The notes beneath the pieces are model-generated. The model was given only the letters and a program-made list of their open reading frames with translations. It searched no databases and was not told the DNA's origin. Made by a program: the position numbers and the translations under genes. DNA of 64,000 bases from Lysobacter auxotrophicus (GTDB lineage Bacteria; Pseudomonadota; Gammaproteobacteria; Xanthomonadales; Xanthomonadaceae): the NCBI RefSeq assembly GCF_027924565.1, contig NZ_AP027041.1, positions 124,001 to 188,000 of the forward strand, in the 5' to 3' direction. Shown one piece after another: positions 28,669 to 39,371 of the stretch. Within the stretch, counting starts at the first letter, position 1. The number at the start of each line of letters is the position of its first letter.

Positions 28669-30771
28669 TCAGATCGACAGGTGCTCGATCGCGGCGACGC
28701 TGCCCAGTCGATCGGACAAACGGTCGAGCAGGGCCAAGCGGTTATTGCGCACCGCCGCGTCGTCGACATTGACCATCACGCCGTCGAAGAAGGCATCTAC
28801 CTGCGGACGCAAACGTGCTAGGCGGCCAAGAACTGCGACGTAGTCGCGTGACCGAAGCAGCGGATCGGTATCGGCGATAGCCGCGTCTACCACTTGGAAG
28901 AGTTCACGCTCGGCATCTTCGGTGAACTTTGACGTGTCGACGTTTGAAGGGATCTCACCTTCAACTTTCTTCAAGATGTTGCGGATTCGCTTGTTGGCTG
29001 CTGCTAGTGCCTGAGCTTCCGGCAAATTCGCGAACTGCGCGATAGCTTTGATTCGCCGATCGAAGTTAGCGAGCGATTCGTCCTCGCGAGAATGAGAACC
29101 CAGCCGGACTGACGCGAACTGCTGCGGCGGAACGCCGCGTTCAGTGTAATAGCCTTCGAGGCGATCGAATATGAACTCACACACTTCAAACATGCCAAAG
29201 GCTTGATTCTGGCTGCCGGTGGAGCGGATCGGCTGAAGCTCCAGAGCCTTCGAAACGAAGTGCGCGAGGGGAACGTCCAGTCCTCCCTCAATCTGCGTGC
29301 GCGCCAGGCCCAGCGCATTGCGGCGCAGTGCGAACGGATCCTTGTTGCCGGTCGGCTTCAGGCCCGCGGCGAAACCGCCGGCCAGCGTGTCCAGGCGTTC
29401 GGCGATGGCGAGCACCTGGCCGAGCTTCGACGGGGCGATGGCATCGCCGGCGAAACGCGGCATGTAGGCTTCGTCGATCGCATGCGCGACGTCGAGCGGT
29501 TCGTTCTCCACCGCGGCGTAGTAGCGGCCGGCGATGCCCTGCAGTTCCGGGAACTCGCCGACCAGGCGCGACTGCAGATCGGCCTTGGACAGTTCGGCGG
29601 CGCGGCGCGCGGTGGCGGGATCGACGCCGACCTGTGCGGCGACCGCCTCGGCCAGCGCGGCGACGCGCGCGACCTTGTCGGCGATGGTGCCGAGCTTGTC
29701 CTGGTACTTCACGGTGGCCAGGCCGTCGTTCATCGACGCCAGGCCCTGCTTCATGTCCTCGACGAAAAAGAACTTGGCATCCGAGAAGCGCGGGCGGATC
29801 ACGCGCTCGTAGCCCTTGCGGACCTCGGACTCGTCCTTGGATTCGATGTTGGCGATGCCGATGAAGTGCTCGCCCAGCTTGCCGTCGCCATCGAGCACCG
29901 GGAAAAACTTCTGGTTCGCTTCCATCGTCGCGATGAGCGCTTCCTGCGGCACGGCGAGGAACTCGCGCTCGAAGCTGCACGCCACGGCCTTTGGCCATTC
30001 GGTGAGGCCGTTGACCTCCTCCAGGATGCCGTCGTCGATGCGCGCGACACCGCCGGCGGTGCGCGCGGCGTCGGTCACTTCCAGCACGATGCGCTCGCGG
30101 CGTTCGTCCGGATCGACCAGCACCTTCGCGCCGCGCAGCGATTCGACGTAGTCCTCCGGCGTGGAGAACCACACCGGCTTGTCGTGCATGAAGCGATGGC
30201 CGCGGCTCATGCGGTCGGCGCGCGCGCCGAACAGTTCGGCGTCCACCACGTCTTTGCCGAGCAGGATGACCAGCCAGTGCACCGGGCGCGCGAAGCCGTA
30301 ATCGTGATCGCCCCAGCGCATCGGCTTGGGGATCGGCATCGCGGCGATGGCCTCGCGCAGGATCTCCGGCAGCAGCGCGGCGGTGCTCGCGCCCGGCTTC
30401 ACCGAACGGTGCACGAAGCGCTCGCCCTTGTTGTCGCTGGTCTTTTCCAGCGTCGTCCAGTCGATGCCGGCCTTCGCCGCGAAACCCTGCAGCGCCTTGG
30501 TCGGCTGGCCGTCGGCATCGAGCGCGATGTTGAGGTACGGGCCCAGGACTTCGGACTTCTGCTCCGGCTGCTCCAGCGCGACGGCCGGCAGGCGCACGGC
30601 GAGGCGGCGCGGCGTGTACAGCGGCTTGGCGCCCTCGCGATCGAAGGCGACGCCGCGCTTGGCCAGGCCATCGAGGATGCCGTCGAAGAACGCCTGCGCC
30701 AGCGCGGGCAGCGCCTTGACGGGGAGCTCTTCGGTGCCGAGTTCGATCAGGAGGGGGGACATCGTGGTCAT
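28669..30771 (-). CDS. glyS: Glycyl-tRNA synthetase beta subunit
   Basis: A 700-residue beta chain of the heterotetrameric glycyl-tRNA synthetase; it recognises and holds tRNA-Gly. It starts [20 protein letters not shown], contains [19 protein letters not shown] near residue 150 and ends with the DALR-type anticodon-binding region ([22 protein letters not shown]). The start at 30771 has CAAGG upstream; the open frame further upstream is not coding. Odd: about 28741-29280, roughly the last 200 codons, are clearly poorer in GC (hand count 55 percent over 28861-29280) than the rest of the gene. The protein stays intact, so a recombined segment is possible. Confidence 0.96.
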   Translation of the reverse strand: MTTMSPLLIELGTEELPVKALPALAQAFFDGILDGLAKRGVAFDREGAKPLYTPRRLAVRLPAVALEQPEQKSEVLGPYLNIALDADGQPTKALQGFAAKAGIDWTTLEKTSDNKGERFVHRSVKPGASTAALLPEILREAIAAMPIPKPMRWGDHDYGFARPVHWLVILLGKDVVDAELFGARADRMSRGHRFMHDKPVWFSTPEDYVESLRGAKVLVDPDERRERIVLEVTDAARTAGGVARIDDGILEEVNGLTEWPKAVACSFEREFLAVPQEALIATMEANQKFFPVLDGDGKLGEHFIGIANIESKDESEVRKGYERVIRPRFSDAKFFFVEDMKQGLASMNDGLATVKYQDKLGTIADKVARVAALAEAVAAQVGVDPATARRAAELSKADLQSRLVGEFPELQGIAGRYYAAVENEPLDVAHAIDEAYMPRFAGDAIAPSKLGQVLAIAERLDTLAGGFAAGLKPTGNKDPFALRRNALGLARTQIEGGLDVPLAHFVSKALELQPIRSTGSQNQAFGMFEVCEFIFDRLEGYYTERGVPPQQFASVRLGSHSREDESLANFDRRIKAIAQFANLPEAQALAAANKRIRNILKKVEGEIPSNVDTSKFTEDAERELFQVVDAAIADTDPLLRSRDYVAVLGRLARLRPQVDAFFDGVMVNVDDAAVRNNRLALLDRLSDRLGSVAAIEHLSI

Positions 30772-30795
30772 GCGGTTGCCTTGTTTTTTCTCTTC

Positions 30796-30843
30796 CCTTC
30801 TCCCTCCGGGAGAAGGTGCCCCGGAGGGCGGATGAGGGTCGGC
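30796..30843. repeat. Dispersed palindrome, CCTTCTCCC type
   Basis: CCTTCTCCC, loop TCC, GGGAGAAGG, then TGCCCCGGAGGGCGGATGAG. It lies just upstream of the glyS start in the glyQ-glyS gap. Confidence 0.8.
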
Positions 30844-30927
30844 GAAGTGATGGCGGTGGGACGGGGATCGAAGAACAACGCTAAGCGTTTCATTGCAGCG
30901 CCGGTACAGCCGGCGACACTTCGCCAA

Positions 30928-30965
30928 CCCTCACCCCAACCCCTCGCCCGTCGGGAGAGGGGCTC
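30928..30965. repeat. Dispersed palindrome, CCCTCACCCCAACCCC type
   Basis: CCCTCACCCCAACCCCTCGC, then CCGTCGGGAGAGGGGCTC. Same family as the 17424/17556 units, in opposite sense to the 30796 element. It sits 8 bp after the glyQ stop; the hairpin could affect the glyQ:glyS expression ratio. Confidence 0.8.
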
Positions 30966-30972
30966 AAGCGCG

Positions 30973-31896
<924 letters not shown>

Positions 31897-32025
31897 GGTC
31901 TCGGTGGGGGTCCCGCAAAGCGGGTTAGTATAGCCGCGGGCCTTGATGCCGCTGGTTTTTTCGCACTTCCGCGGGGTCGGTGGCGCGGCCCGCAACGTCT
32001 TCCGCACGCCAACGTCCGACTCGCC

Positions 32026-32763
32026 GTGAATCACCGACATACCCGGCCCTTCCTCATCCTCGAGACCGGACAACCGGTCGCTTCGATGCGCCGCCATCGC
32101 GGCTTCCCGCACTGGATCCGCGTCGCCGCCGGCCTGGCCGCCGACGAGGCGGTGGTGGTGAACGTCGAAGGCGGCGATGCATTGCCCGCGCGCGAAGGCT
32201 TCGCCGGCACGATCATCACCGGCAGCGCCGCGATGGTCACCGAGCGGCGCGACTGGAGCGAACGCAGCGCGCAGTGGCTGCGCGACGCGGCGCAGGAAGG
32301 CATGCCGCTGTTCGGCATCTGCTACGGCCACCAGCTGCTGGCGCACGCGCTGGGCGGCGAGGTCGGCGTCAATCCGACCGGCCGCGAGATGGGCACCATC
32401 GACCTGGAGCTGCATCCGCATGCGGACGAGGACCCGCTGTTCAAGGGGCTGCCGTCGCAGTTCGCCGCGCAGGCCACGCACCTGCAGACCGTGCTGCGCG
32501 CGCCGGAGGGCGCGACAGTGCTGGCGCGTTCGAACCAGGACGACTGCCACGCCTTCCGCTGGGGCGAGCGTGCGTGGGGCGTGCAGTTCCATCCCGAATT
32601 CAGCGCCACGCACATGCGCGGTTACGTCCACGCGCGACGCGACGCGCTGCACGGCGAAGGCCGCTGCGCGAAATCGCTGGCGCGCGCGGTCAGCGCCACG
32701 CCGCATGCGCGCCGCGTGCTGCGCCGGTTCGTGCGCCACGCACGCGGCCTGCACGGGCACTGA
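32026..32763 (+). CDS. Class I glutamine amidotransferase (GMP synthase-like domain)
   Basis: A stand-alone 245-residue glutaminase domain. Catalytic triad residues are Cys99 in [16 protein letters not shown] and His189/Glu191 in [10 protein letters not shown]. The frame extends far upstream but that part is antisense to glyQ/glyS; a GTG at 32026 gives the family start RPFLILETG. Members of this family may hydrolyse gamma-glutamyl compounds such as gamma-glutamyl polyamines or act as GMP-synthase-like glutaminases; no partner synthase is encoded nearby. The next gene starts 78 bp later on the same strand. Confidence 0.85.
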   Translation: MNHRHTRPFLILETGQPVASMRRHRGFPHWIRVAAGLAADEAVVVNVEGGDALPAREGFAGTIITGSAAMVTERRDWSERSAQWLRDAAQEGMPLFGICYGHQLLAHALGGEVGVNPTGREMGTIDLELHPHADEDPLFKGLPSQFAAQATHLQTVLRAPEGATVLARSNQDDCHAFRWGERAWGVQFHPEFSATHMRGYVHARRDALHGEGRCAKSLARAVSATPHARRVLRRFVRHARGLHGH

Positions 32764-32841
32764 AGTTTTCCAGCGTCACGATTCCTGCGCGCGACGACCT
32801 CGCCGCAGTCCCCCACGCGCCATCCATCGAAACCCTCCTCC

Positions 32842-33780
32842 ATGACGACTCACGCAACCGGCCCGCTCGCCGGCCTCAACTGGCTCAAGCGCGGCATCAA
32901 CCTCGGTCGCCACAACGCGCGCGCGGTGTTCGGCGCGGCGGCGATCATGATGTTCGTCGCGCTGCTGCCGAGCGTGCTGCAGCTGATCGTGTCGGCGATC
33001 GTCCAGCCCGACGCGAACGGCGCGATGGCCATCGCGGCCGGCGCGAACCTGCTGTCGATCGTGATCCTGTCGCCGTTCATGGGCGGCTTCCTGCGGCTGA
33101 TCGACGCGACCGAGCACGCGCGTCCGGCTTCGGCGTCGGACATCTTCCAGCCGCTGCGCCACGGCGGCGACGCCGGGCGCCTGATCGGCTTCGGCCTGCT
33201 GATGACGCTGTATTACGTGATCATCGGCGTGGCGCTGATCACCGTGTTCGGCGACGGCCTGCTGGAGTGGATGACCAAGGTGATGACGCTGCAGCAGGCG
33301 GCCGGCGACACGCCGATCGACCGCTCGCAGTTGCCCGCCGCGCCGGAAGGCCTGGGCAGCCTGCTGGGCCTGGGCTCGATCCTGTTCCTGTTCCTCTCCG
33401 GCGTGTACGCGATCGGCTTCGGCCAGGTCGCGCTGGGCGGTCGTCCGGTGCGCCTGGCGATGGCCGACGGCGTGGTCGGCACGGCGAAGAACCTGTTGCC
33501 GATCCTGCTGCTCGCGATCCTGGTCGTGCTGGCCTCCATCCCGATCGGCCTGGTGCTGCTGGTGGTGCTCAGCATCGTCGCGGTGGTCGGTGGCGCCATC
33601 CACCCGGTGGTCGCCGCGGCGCTGGTGCTGCCGCTCTACCTCGCGCTGATGGTGGTGATGTACGTGGTGATGTTCGGCGTCATGTACTACCTGTGGCGCG
33701 ACGTGTGCGGCCCGGCCGACACGCAGGGCAACGGCCCGCCGCCGCCGGCCAGCTCGAACCATCACCAGATCGAGCTGTAA
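32842..33780 (+). CDS. Integral membrane protein (BPSS1780-like)
   Basis: A 312-residue inner-membrane protein with about six hydrophobic segments (for example IMMFVALLPSVLQLIVSAIV, LLPILLLAILVVLASIPIGLVL, LYLALMVVMYVVMFGVMYYL). An N-terminal GLNWLKRGINLGRHNARAVF stretch fits the BPSS1780-family membrane proteins of beta- and gammaproteobacteria, whose function is unknown. The C-terminus is a Pro/Asn/His-rich tail. It converges with the RDD gene, with 7 bp between the stops. Confidence 0.75.
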   Translation: MTTHATGPLAGLNWLKRGINLGRHNARAVFGAAAIMMFVALLPSVLQLIVSAIVQPDANGAMAIAAGANLLSIVILSPFMGGFLRLIDATEHARPASASDIFQPLRHGGDAGRLIGFGLLMTLYYVIIGVALITVFGDGLLEWMTKVMTLQQAAGDTPIDRSQLPAAPEGLGSLLGLGSILFLFLSGVYAIGFGQVALGGRPVRLAMADGVVGTAKNLLPILLLAILVVLASIPIGLVLLVVLSIVAVVGGAIHPVVAAALVLPLYLALMVVMYVVMFGVMYYLWRDVCGPADTQGNGPPPPASSNHHQIEL

Positions 33781-33787
33781 GCGTCGC

Positions 33788-34465
33788 CTAGCCCAGCGCC
33801 CGCTCCACTGCCGCCTGCGCCAGCGACGCCAGGTGGCCCATCAGCGCCATCGTCAGCGCCGCGGCGATGCCCGCCTGGAGCACGACCCAGCCGCGGACCC
33901 ATGCCGGAAGCGGCGCGTTCTCGCGGACGACGCGCGTGCCGCTTAGGCGGTCATGCAGCGCCACATGCTCCGGCGGGACGGCCGCCATCGCGTGGCCGAG
34001 GTTGAGCGTCGCCCACGACAGCAGTCCGGCGAATTCCCGCCCGATCGAGCGTGCCAGCGTGGGCGCGCGACCGTCCGCGTCCACCACCCGCAACCGTAGC
34101 AACCGCTTGCCCGGGCTGGCCTGCCAGCGCGACTGCTCGCCGGCGACCTGCCACGCGAACATCGCGACCGCGAAGGCCGTCGTCGGCACGAGCACCGCGT
34201 GCAGCACCCCGGCCTGGAGTGCGCCGATGGCCTGCCGGATCGACGGATCCGACACCATCGCGAACGCGTCCGGCGCGCCGCCGGCGTCCATTTGGGCGGC
34301 GAGCGCGCCGTAGATGCGGTCGAGGCAGGCGACGAAGGTCTGCTCGAGCGCGTGCAGCTCACGCGTCATGCGGCCCCACAGGAACGGCGCGATCAACGCG
34401 GCGACCAGCGCCGCATCCAGCGACCACGCCGCGTAGCGCGGCAACAGGCGCGCCGGTGCGCTCAC
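33788..34465 (-). CDS. RDD-family membrane protein
   Basis: A 225-residue protein with RDD features: LLPRYAAWSLDAALVAALIAPF (the aromatic-R..D pair in the first membrane segment) and SPGKRLLRLRVVDADG near residue 119, then LHDRLSGTRVV near residue 180. Four hydrophobic segments. The GTG start overlaps the tatC stop (GTGA), so it is the fourth gene of the tat operon here. RDD proteins have been linked to transport and to Na+(Li+,K+)/H+ exchange in one case; this member's role is unknown. Confidence 0.82.
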   Translation of the reverse strand: MSAPARLLPRYAAWSLDAALVAALIAPFLWGRMTRELHALEQTFVACLDRIYGALAAQMDAGGAPDAFAMVSDPSIRQAIGALQAGVLHAVLVPTTAFAVAMFAWQVAGEQSRWQASPGKRLLRLRVVDADGRAPTLARSIGREFAGLLSWATLNLGHAMAAVPPEHVALHDRLSGTRVVRENAPLPAWVRGWVVLQAGIAAALTMALMGHLASLAQAAVERALG

Positions 34466-35256
34466 GCGGTGGGCGACGGTCCGGCGGTGCCGGCGTCCTC
34501 GCGCGGCTTGAGCCAGCGCGAGGCGACGATGCCCAGTTCGTACAGGATGCACATCGGGATCGCGAGCATGAGCTGCGACACCACGTCGGGCGGCGTGATC
34601 ACCGCCGCGACGACGAACACGCCGACGATCGCGTAGCCGCGCGACTCGCGCAGCTGCTGCGGCGTCACCCAGCCGAGCAGCACCAGGATCACCAGCGCGA
34701 CGGGAAGCTCGAAGCTCGCGCCGAAGGCGAGGAAGATCACCAGCACGAAGTCGAGGTACTTGCCGATGTCGGGCGTCATCGCCACGACCTCGGGCGTGAA
34801 GCGCGCCAGGAAGCCGAACACTGACGGCAGCACCAGGAAGAACGCGAACGCGCAGCCGGTGTAGAACAGCGCCACCGCCGAGACCAGCAGCGGCATCGCC
34901 AGGCGCTTTTCGCGGTGGTACAGGCCCGGCGCGACGAACGCCCATGCCTGGTAGAGCAGCCACGGCATGGTGACCAGCAGCGCGGCGAAGAAGGCGAGCT
35001 TCACCGGCACGAAGAAGCCGCCGGCCGGATCGACCGCCACCAGCCGGCCGCTTTCAGGCAGCGAACTCAGCAGCGGCTGCGCGAGTATCGCGTAGATGTC
35101 GGCGGCGAACGGCAGCAGGCAGACGAAGACGAGGATCAGCCCGGCGACCGCGCGCAACAGCCGCGCGCGCAGTTCGATCAGGTGGTCGATGAGCCGCGGC
35201 TCGGCGTCGCTGCCGGCATCGGCGTGGGAGTCGTACGTGTCGTGATCGCGATTCAT
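34462..35256 (-). CDS. tatC: Twin-arginine translocase subunit TatC
   Basis: Core receptor of the Tat export pathway, which moves folded proteins across the inner membrane. The 264-residue protein has six membrane segments, with the conserved LIDHLIELRARLLRAV N-terminus, PLLSSLPESGRLVAVDPAGGFF and VKLAFFAALLVTMPWLLYQAWAF-type segments. The start overlaps the tatB stop (ATGA) and the stop overlaps the RDD start, so translation is coupled along the operon. Confidence 0.97.
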   Translation of the reverse strand: MNRDHDTYDSHADAGSDAEPRLIDHLIELRARLLRAVAGLILVFVCLLPFAADIYAILAQPLLSSLPESGRLVAVDPAGGFFVPVKLAFFAALLVTMPWLLYQAWAFVAPGLYHREKRLAMPLLVSAVALFYTGCAFAFFLVLPSVFGFLARFTPEVVAMTPDIGKYLDFVLVIFLAFGASFELPVALVILVLLGWVTPQQLRESRGYAIVGVFVVAAVITPPDVVSQLMLAIPMCILYELGIVASRWLKPREDAGTAGPSPTA

Positions 35257-35846
35257 CGACGCTGCGCCCCGTCATCGGGGGCGAACGGATTGGGGCGGGT
35301 GACCGGCACGGGCTCGGCTTCCGAATCGGTTTCCACCGGAAGGCCGCGCGCGTACACGTCGTCGCGGCTGATGCCCGGCTCCACCGACTCCTCCGTCGAG
35401 GACACGTCCGGATCGGAGGACGAGGCGAGCGAGCGCTCCTCGAACTCGACCGGAGCCGGCGTCCCGGCATCGGGGGCGTTCTCCGGTGCGACGGCCGCCG
35501 CCGTGCCCGCCTGGGCGGCCGAACCGCGCACGTCGCGATCGAGCGCGTCGAGCTCGCGCTGCAGGGATTCCTGCTCGCGCTTGATGCGGTTGCGGGCCTC
35601 GTCGAGGCCTTCGTTGAAGTCCTGCTGCGCCTCGCGCAACGAGTTCTGCGTTTCGCGCAGGCTGCGCTTGAGCTCTTCGGCGGCCAGCTCGTTCTCGAGC
35701 TCTGACTTCACCGAATGCCACTGCGCGCGCGCACGCCGCACCCACAGGCCGGCGAAGCGCGCCGCCTTGGGCAGGCGCTCGGGCCCCAGCACGAGCAGGG
35801 CCACGACCGCGATGACGAAGATCTCGGAGAACCCGATGTCGAACAT
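35253..35846 (-). CDS. tatB: Sec-independent translocase subunit TatB
   Basis: A 197-residue protein starting MFDIGFSEIFVIAVVALLVLG with the conserved Glu8 and the GP hinge before the amphipathic helix RLPKAARFAGLWVRR. A long coiled-coil-like charged region follows and then a low-complexity acidic tail. TatB with TatC binds twin-arginine signal peptides. It starts 30 bp after the tatA stop and overlaps tatC by 4 bp. Confidence 0.96.
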   Translation of the reverse strand: MFDIGFSEIFVIAVVALLVLGPERLPKAARFAGLWVRRARAQWHSVKSELENELAAEELKRSLRETQNSLREAQQDFNEGLDEARNRIKREQESLQRELDALDRDVRGSAAQAGTAAAVAPENAPDAGTPAPVEFEERSLASSSDPDVSSTEESVEPGISRDDVYARGLPVETDSEAEPVPVTRPNPFAPDDGAQRR

Positions 35847-35876
35847 GGCCGCCGACCGCCAGTGCGCCGCGCCGCG

Positions 35877-36116
35877 TCAGCGCGGCGTGCGGTCGTCGTG
35901 CTTGGTGCTTTCGCCCGTGCGGGTCTCGTCGCGACGCTCGTCGCGCAGCTGCGCCGACGGCTTGTCGGCATCGTCATCGCCGTCGCGCACGCCCTTCTTG
36001 AAGCCCTTCACGGCTTCGCCGAGGTCCTTGCCGACGTTGCCCAGGCGCTTGGTGCCGAACACCAGCACCACGATCACCAGCACGATCAGCCAGTGCCAAA
36101 GACTCAAACCGCCCAT
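35877..36116 (-). CDS. tatA: Sec-independent translocase subunit TatA
   Basis: A 79-residue protein with one N-terminal membrane helix ([16 protein letters not shown]), the FG hinge, then the amphipathic helix [20 protein letters not shown] and a short charged tail. TatA oligomers form the export path. It is the first gene of tatA-tatB-tatC-RDD. The 105-bp gap to the upstream SYLF gene is the likely promoter region, but no consensus elements stand out. Confidence 0.96.
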   Translation of the reverse strand: MGGLSLWHWLIVLVIVVLVFGTKRLGNVGKDLGEAVKGFKKGVRDGDDDADKPSAQLRDERRDETRTGESTKHDDRTPR

Positions 36117-36221
36117 GAGGAATGTCCGCGGGAAAATGGAGGTTCAGGATACCGCAGCACCATGACGGACGCTGTCATGTCGGCGCGTGCGGAGGGTTAA
36201 GAACGTGACGGCCGCACGCCG

Positions 36222-37130
36222 TCAGGGCAGCGGCTCGGCCTGAACCGGGCTTTCGACGGTCTCGAAGGCCGACGGCTGCTGCGCCTGCTGCGGGGCGTGG
36301 AGGGGGGCCGTGGTGGCCGAACCCGTGGCCGGCGCCGGCGAAGGAGCCGGTGCGGTGGACGAGGTCGTCGCCGGTCGCGGCGCCGAGGCGCGGGCGTTCG
36401 CGTCCGCGCTCGCGTTGGAACGGGCGGTTCGCGCGATGTTGCTGGCTTCCTCCAGGCGGTCGCGGAAATCCACCACCGCCGTCGACGGCTGGCCGTTCGC
36501 GCGGCCTTCGAAAATCATGCGCGGCGTGGTGTCGCGGCCGTAGACCGCTTCGTTGGCTTCGTCGTCGATGGACAGCACGGCGCCGTCCAGGGCGATGCCC
36601 GCGAACAGGCCGCGCGCACGCGACCACGACCAGATCTCGGCCTTGAGCTGGCCGTCGGTCGCGGTACCGGCGTTGCGGCCGACCGGGCCGGCGGCGACGC
36701 CCGCATCGGCGCCGAGCGTGACCTTGCCGTTGACGATGTTGTCCAGGCCGCGGTCGCTGCGGAACACCAGCACGATGTCCGCCGACTGCACGCCGGCCTG
36801 GAAGCCGATGCTGCCGCCGGTGAGCTTCACGAAGCTGGGGCTGGACCACGTGCCGTCGGGGTTCTTCACCGACAACAGACCGTGGCCGCGACGGCCGCCC
36901 AGCACCAGGCCGACCTTCAACGCATCGGGGACGACCACGATCCCGCGTGCCTCGTCGAGCAGCTTGTCGGGAATGCCGGATTCGGGAATCTGCTGGATGT
37001 CGGTGAGCACGCGCACGGCCTGGCGCGCGCGATCGTCCTCCTGTTGGCCGGCGACCGCCGAGGTGGTGACGCCAAGGGCGAGGGAGAGGACGGCGATACG
37101 CAGCAGGGCAGGGCGCGGCAGGCGGGACAT
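36222..37130 (-). CDS. SYLF-domain (lipid-binding Ysc84-like) secreted protein
   Basis: A 302-residue protein with signal peptide (LLRIAVLSLALGVTTSAVAG). A SYLF-type domain occupies about residues 30-215: IPDKLLDEARGIVVVPDALKVG, then GGRRGHGLLSVKN, GSIGFQAGVQSADIVLVF and LGADAGVAAGPVGR. The C-terminal 80 residues are Ala/Pro/Ser/Thr-rich and probably disordered. SYLF domains bind phosphoinositides in eukaryotes; bacterial members are secreted and of unclear role. The start at 37130 has TGGAG at good spacing. It is divergent from hemH. Confidence 0.85.
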   Translation of the reverse strand: MSRLPRPALLRIAVLSLALGVTTSAVAGQQEDDRARQAVRVLTDIQQIPESGIPDKLLDEARGIVVVPDALKVGLVLGGRRGHGLLSVKNPDGTWSSPSFVKLTGGSIGFQAGVQSADIVLVFRSDRGLDNIVNGKVTLGADAGVAAGPVGRNAGTATDGQLKAEIWSWSRARGLFAGIALDGAVLSIDDEANEAVYGRDTTPRMIFEGRANGQPSTAVVDFRDRLEEASNIARTARSNASADANARASAPRPATTSSTAPAPSPAPATGSATTAPLHAPQQAQQPSAFETVESPVQAEPLP

Positions 37131-37439
37131 GGCGGACTCCAGTGAAAACTCGACGATGCGCAGCAGGGGAGGTTCGAGCGGAATTCGAGCATTCGACCGC
37201 CGGCGCGGCAGTCGGTTCAGGCTAGTGATCCGGCAATGAATCCTTACCGAATCGGCGCGCACGTCAAGCGCCGAAAGTGCGATGCGCTCGCCTATCCTGA
37301 CCAATCCGGTGTGCCAATCGTGTCGCCGGGTTCTTCCGCCCGATCCCGCAAACGAGCGATCGAACCGGACGCGACCGCAGCAGCGGCAGCCCGGTCCGGG
37401 GTCGCGTGGATTCGCGCACGACGGCGCAGCTGTCATCCT
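37131..37439. other. Divergent promoter region, SYLF gene / hemH
   Basis: About 310 bp between two divergent genes. It must hold both promoters, but I could not identify convincing -35/-10 pairs, operators or repeats. Confidence 0.4.
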
Positions 37440-38468
37440 ATGCGCATGCCCGCATCCGCCAGCATCGACGCCGCATCCGACGGCGCCACGTCCTCCCCGT
37501 CAGGCCTGCCGCCGGACACCGCCCTCGTCCTGGTGAACCTCGGCACGCCCGACGCGCCGACGCCCGCCGGCGTGCGGCGCTACCTCGCCGAATTCCTCGG
37601 CGACCGTCGCGTCGTTTCGCTGCCGCGCTGGTTGTGGTTGCCGCTGCTCCATCTGGTCGTGCTGCCGCTGCGCTCGAAGGTCGTGGCGAAGAAATACGCC
37701 AGCATCTGGATGGGCGGCGAGGACGGCGGTTCGCCGCTGGCCGTGTACACGCGCCGGCTCGCGTGGGCCGTGCAGAACGAGTTGCCGCAGCTGCGCGTGA
37801 TCGATGCGATGCGATACGGCTCGCCCTCGCTCGCCTCGCGCCTGCGCCAGCTGCACCAGGCCGGCGTGCGCCGCGCGCTCGTGTTGCCGCTGTACCCGCA
37901 GTATTCGACGACGACCACCGCATCGGTCGACGACGTGCTTGCGCGCGAGCGCGCGCTGCCCACGCGCCTGGTCGAGAACTACCACCTCGACGACGGCTGG
38001 CTGGACGCCGTGGCCGATTCGATCCGCGCGCACCGCGCGCAGGTCGGTGCCGGCGAGCATCTGTTGTTCTCCTTCCACGGCCTGCCGCAGCGGCTGATCG
38101 ACGAAGGCGATCCGTACCAGCGCCACTGCGAAGCCGGGGCGCGTGCGATCGCACGGCGCCTGGATCTGGCCGAAGAGGAATGGAGCCTGAGCTACCAGTC
38201 GCGTTTCGGCCGCGACAAATGGCTGGAACCGAGCACGCAACAGACGCTGCACGCGCTTGCCGCGCGCGGTGTCCGCAATGTCGACGTCGTCGCGCCGGGC
38301 TTCGCGGTGGACTGCATCGAAACTTTGGAAGAAGTGGCGATGATGCTTGCCGAGGAATTCGCGACGCTCGGCGGCACGCTGCGCTACATCCCGTGCCTCA
38401 ACGACTCGCGCCCGCACGCGCGCGCGCTGGCCGGCATCGCGCGCCACGAACTGCACAACTGGATCTGA
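37440..38468 (+). CDS. hemH: Ferrochelatase HemH
   Basis: Inserts ferrous iron into protoporphyrin IX, the last step of heme synthesis. The 342-residue protein starts after a short Ser/Ala-rich leader with TALVLVNLGTPDAPTPAGVR, then LPLYPQYSTTT near residue 160, the catalytic histidine in FSFHGLPQRLIDEGDPY near residue 210, and PGFAVDCIETLEE near residue 285. I used the ATG at 37440; the second ATG two codons later is equally possible. A hydrolase gene follows after 6 bp. Confidence 0.95.
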   Translation: MRMPASASIDAASDGATSSPSGLPPDTALVLVNLGTPDAPTPAGVRRYLAEFLGDRRVVSLPRWLWLPLLHLVVLPLRSKVVAKKYASIWMGGEDGGSPLAVYTRRLAWAVQNELPQLRVIDAMRYGSPSLASRLRQLHQAGVRRALVLPLYPQYSTTTTASVDDVLARERALPTRLVENYHLDDGWLDAVADSIRAHRAQVGAGEHLLFSFHGLPQRLIDEGDPYQRHCEAGARAIARRLDLAEEEWSLSYQSRFGRDKWLEPSTQQTLHALAARGVRNVDVVAPGFAVDCIETLEEVAMMLAEEFATLGGTLRYIPCLNDSRPHARALAGIARHELHNWI

Positions 38469-38474
38469 GAGCCG

Positions 38475-39347
38475 ATGCCCGCGCGCGGTCTGCACGAATT
38501 CACCCTCGACACGCCCACCGGCCGCATCGCCGGCCTGCGCGGCCAGCCCGGCGGGCCGCGCGTGATCGCGCTGCACGGCTGGCTCGACAATGCCGCCAGT
38601 TTCGTGCCGCTGGCCGAACACCTCCACGGCATCGAACTGGTCGCCCCCGACCTGCCGGGCCACGGCGCCAGCGCGCATCTCGCGCCAGGCGCCGACTATT
38701 CGTTCGCCGCGGCGGTGAACGCCGTGCTCGACATCGCCGACGCACTGGGCTGGGACCGCTTTTCGCTGCTCGGCCATTCGATGGGCGCCGGCATTTCCAG
38801 CCTGGTCGCCGCCGCATGCCCGCAACGCGTGGAGCGTCTCGTCGCGATCGAAGCGCTCGGCGCGCTGGCCGAAGTGCCCGAGCGCACCGTGTCGCGCCTG
38901 CGCGAGGCGATCGCCGCCTATCGCGCGCTGCGCGGCAAATCGCTGCGCGTGTTTCCGGACGTCGCCATCGCGGTGCGAGCGCGCATGGCGGCCGGCGCGC
39001 AGGTCGGCAGCCGGCTCGAGGAGCGCGCCGCGCGGTTGCTCGTCGAACGCGGCGTCGTCCCGGTCGAAGGCGGCTTCAAGTGGTCGAGCGATCCGCGCCT
39101 GACGCTGCCGACGATGCAGCGCATGACCGAGCCGCAGATCCGCGACCTCGTCGCCGGCATCGAATGCCCCACGCGCGTGGTGTTCGCCGACCCCGCGCAG
39201 CCCTACCTGCCCGACCCGCTGCGCCGCGAGCGCGCCGCGCTGCTGCCGGCGGGCGAGCTGATCGTCATCGACGGCGGCCATCACCTGCACATGGAGCAGC
39301 CCGAGCGGATCGCGGGCGTGATCGGGGATTTCTTTATTCGCGGGTGA
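38475..39347 (+). CDS. Alpha/beta-fold hydrolase
   Basis: A 290-residue alpha/beta hydrolase with oxyanion segment VIALHGWLDNAASF, nucleophile elbow LLGHSMGAG (Ser102) and a terminal histidine in IDGGHHLHMEQP. A candidate acid is in VFADPAQPYL. It follows hemH by 6 bp and is probably co-transcribed. The family (MEST/serine hydrolase-like) acts on many esters; no substrate can be assigned. Confidence 0.88.
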   Translation: MPARGLHEFTLDTPTGRIAGLRGQPGGPRVIALHGWLDNAASFVPLAEHLHGIELVAPDLPGHGASAHLAPGADYSFAAAVNAVLDIADALGWDRFSLLGHSMGAGISSLVAAACPQRVERLVAIEALGALAEVPERTVSRLREAIAAYRALRGKSLRVFPDVAIAVRARMAAGAQVGSRLEERAARLLVERGVVPVEGGFKWSSDPRLTLPTMQRMTEPQIRDLVAGIECPTRVVFADPAQPYLPDPLRRERAALLPAGELIVIDGGHHLHMEQPERIAGVIGDFFIRG

Positions 39348-39371
39348 AGCCGGCGTGCGTCGGCAACGGCG

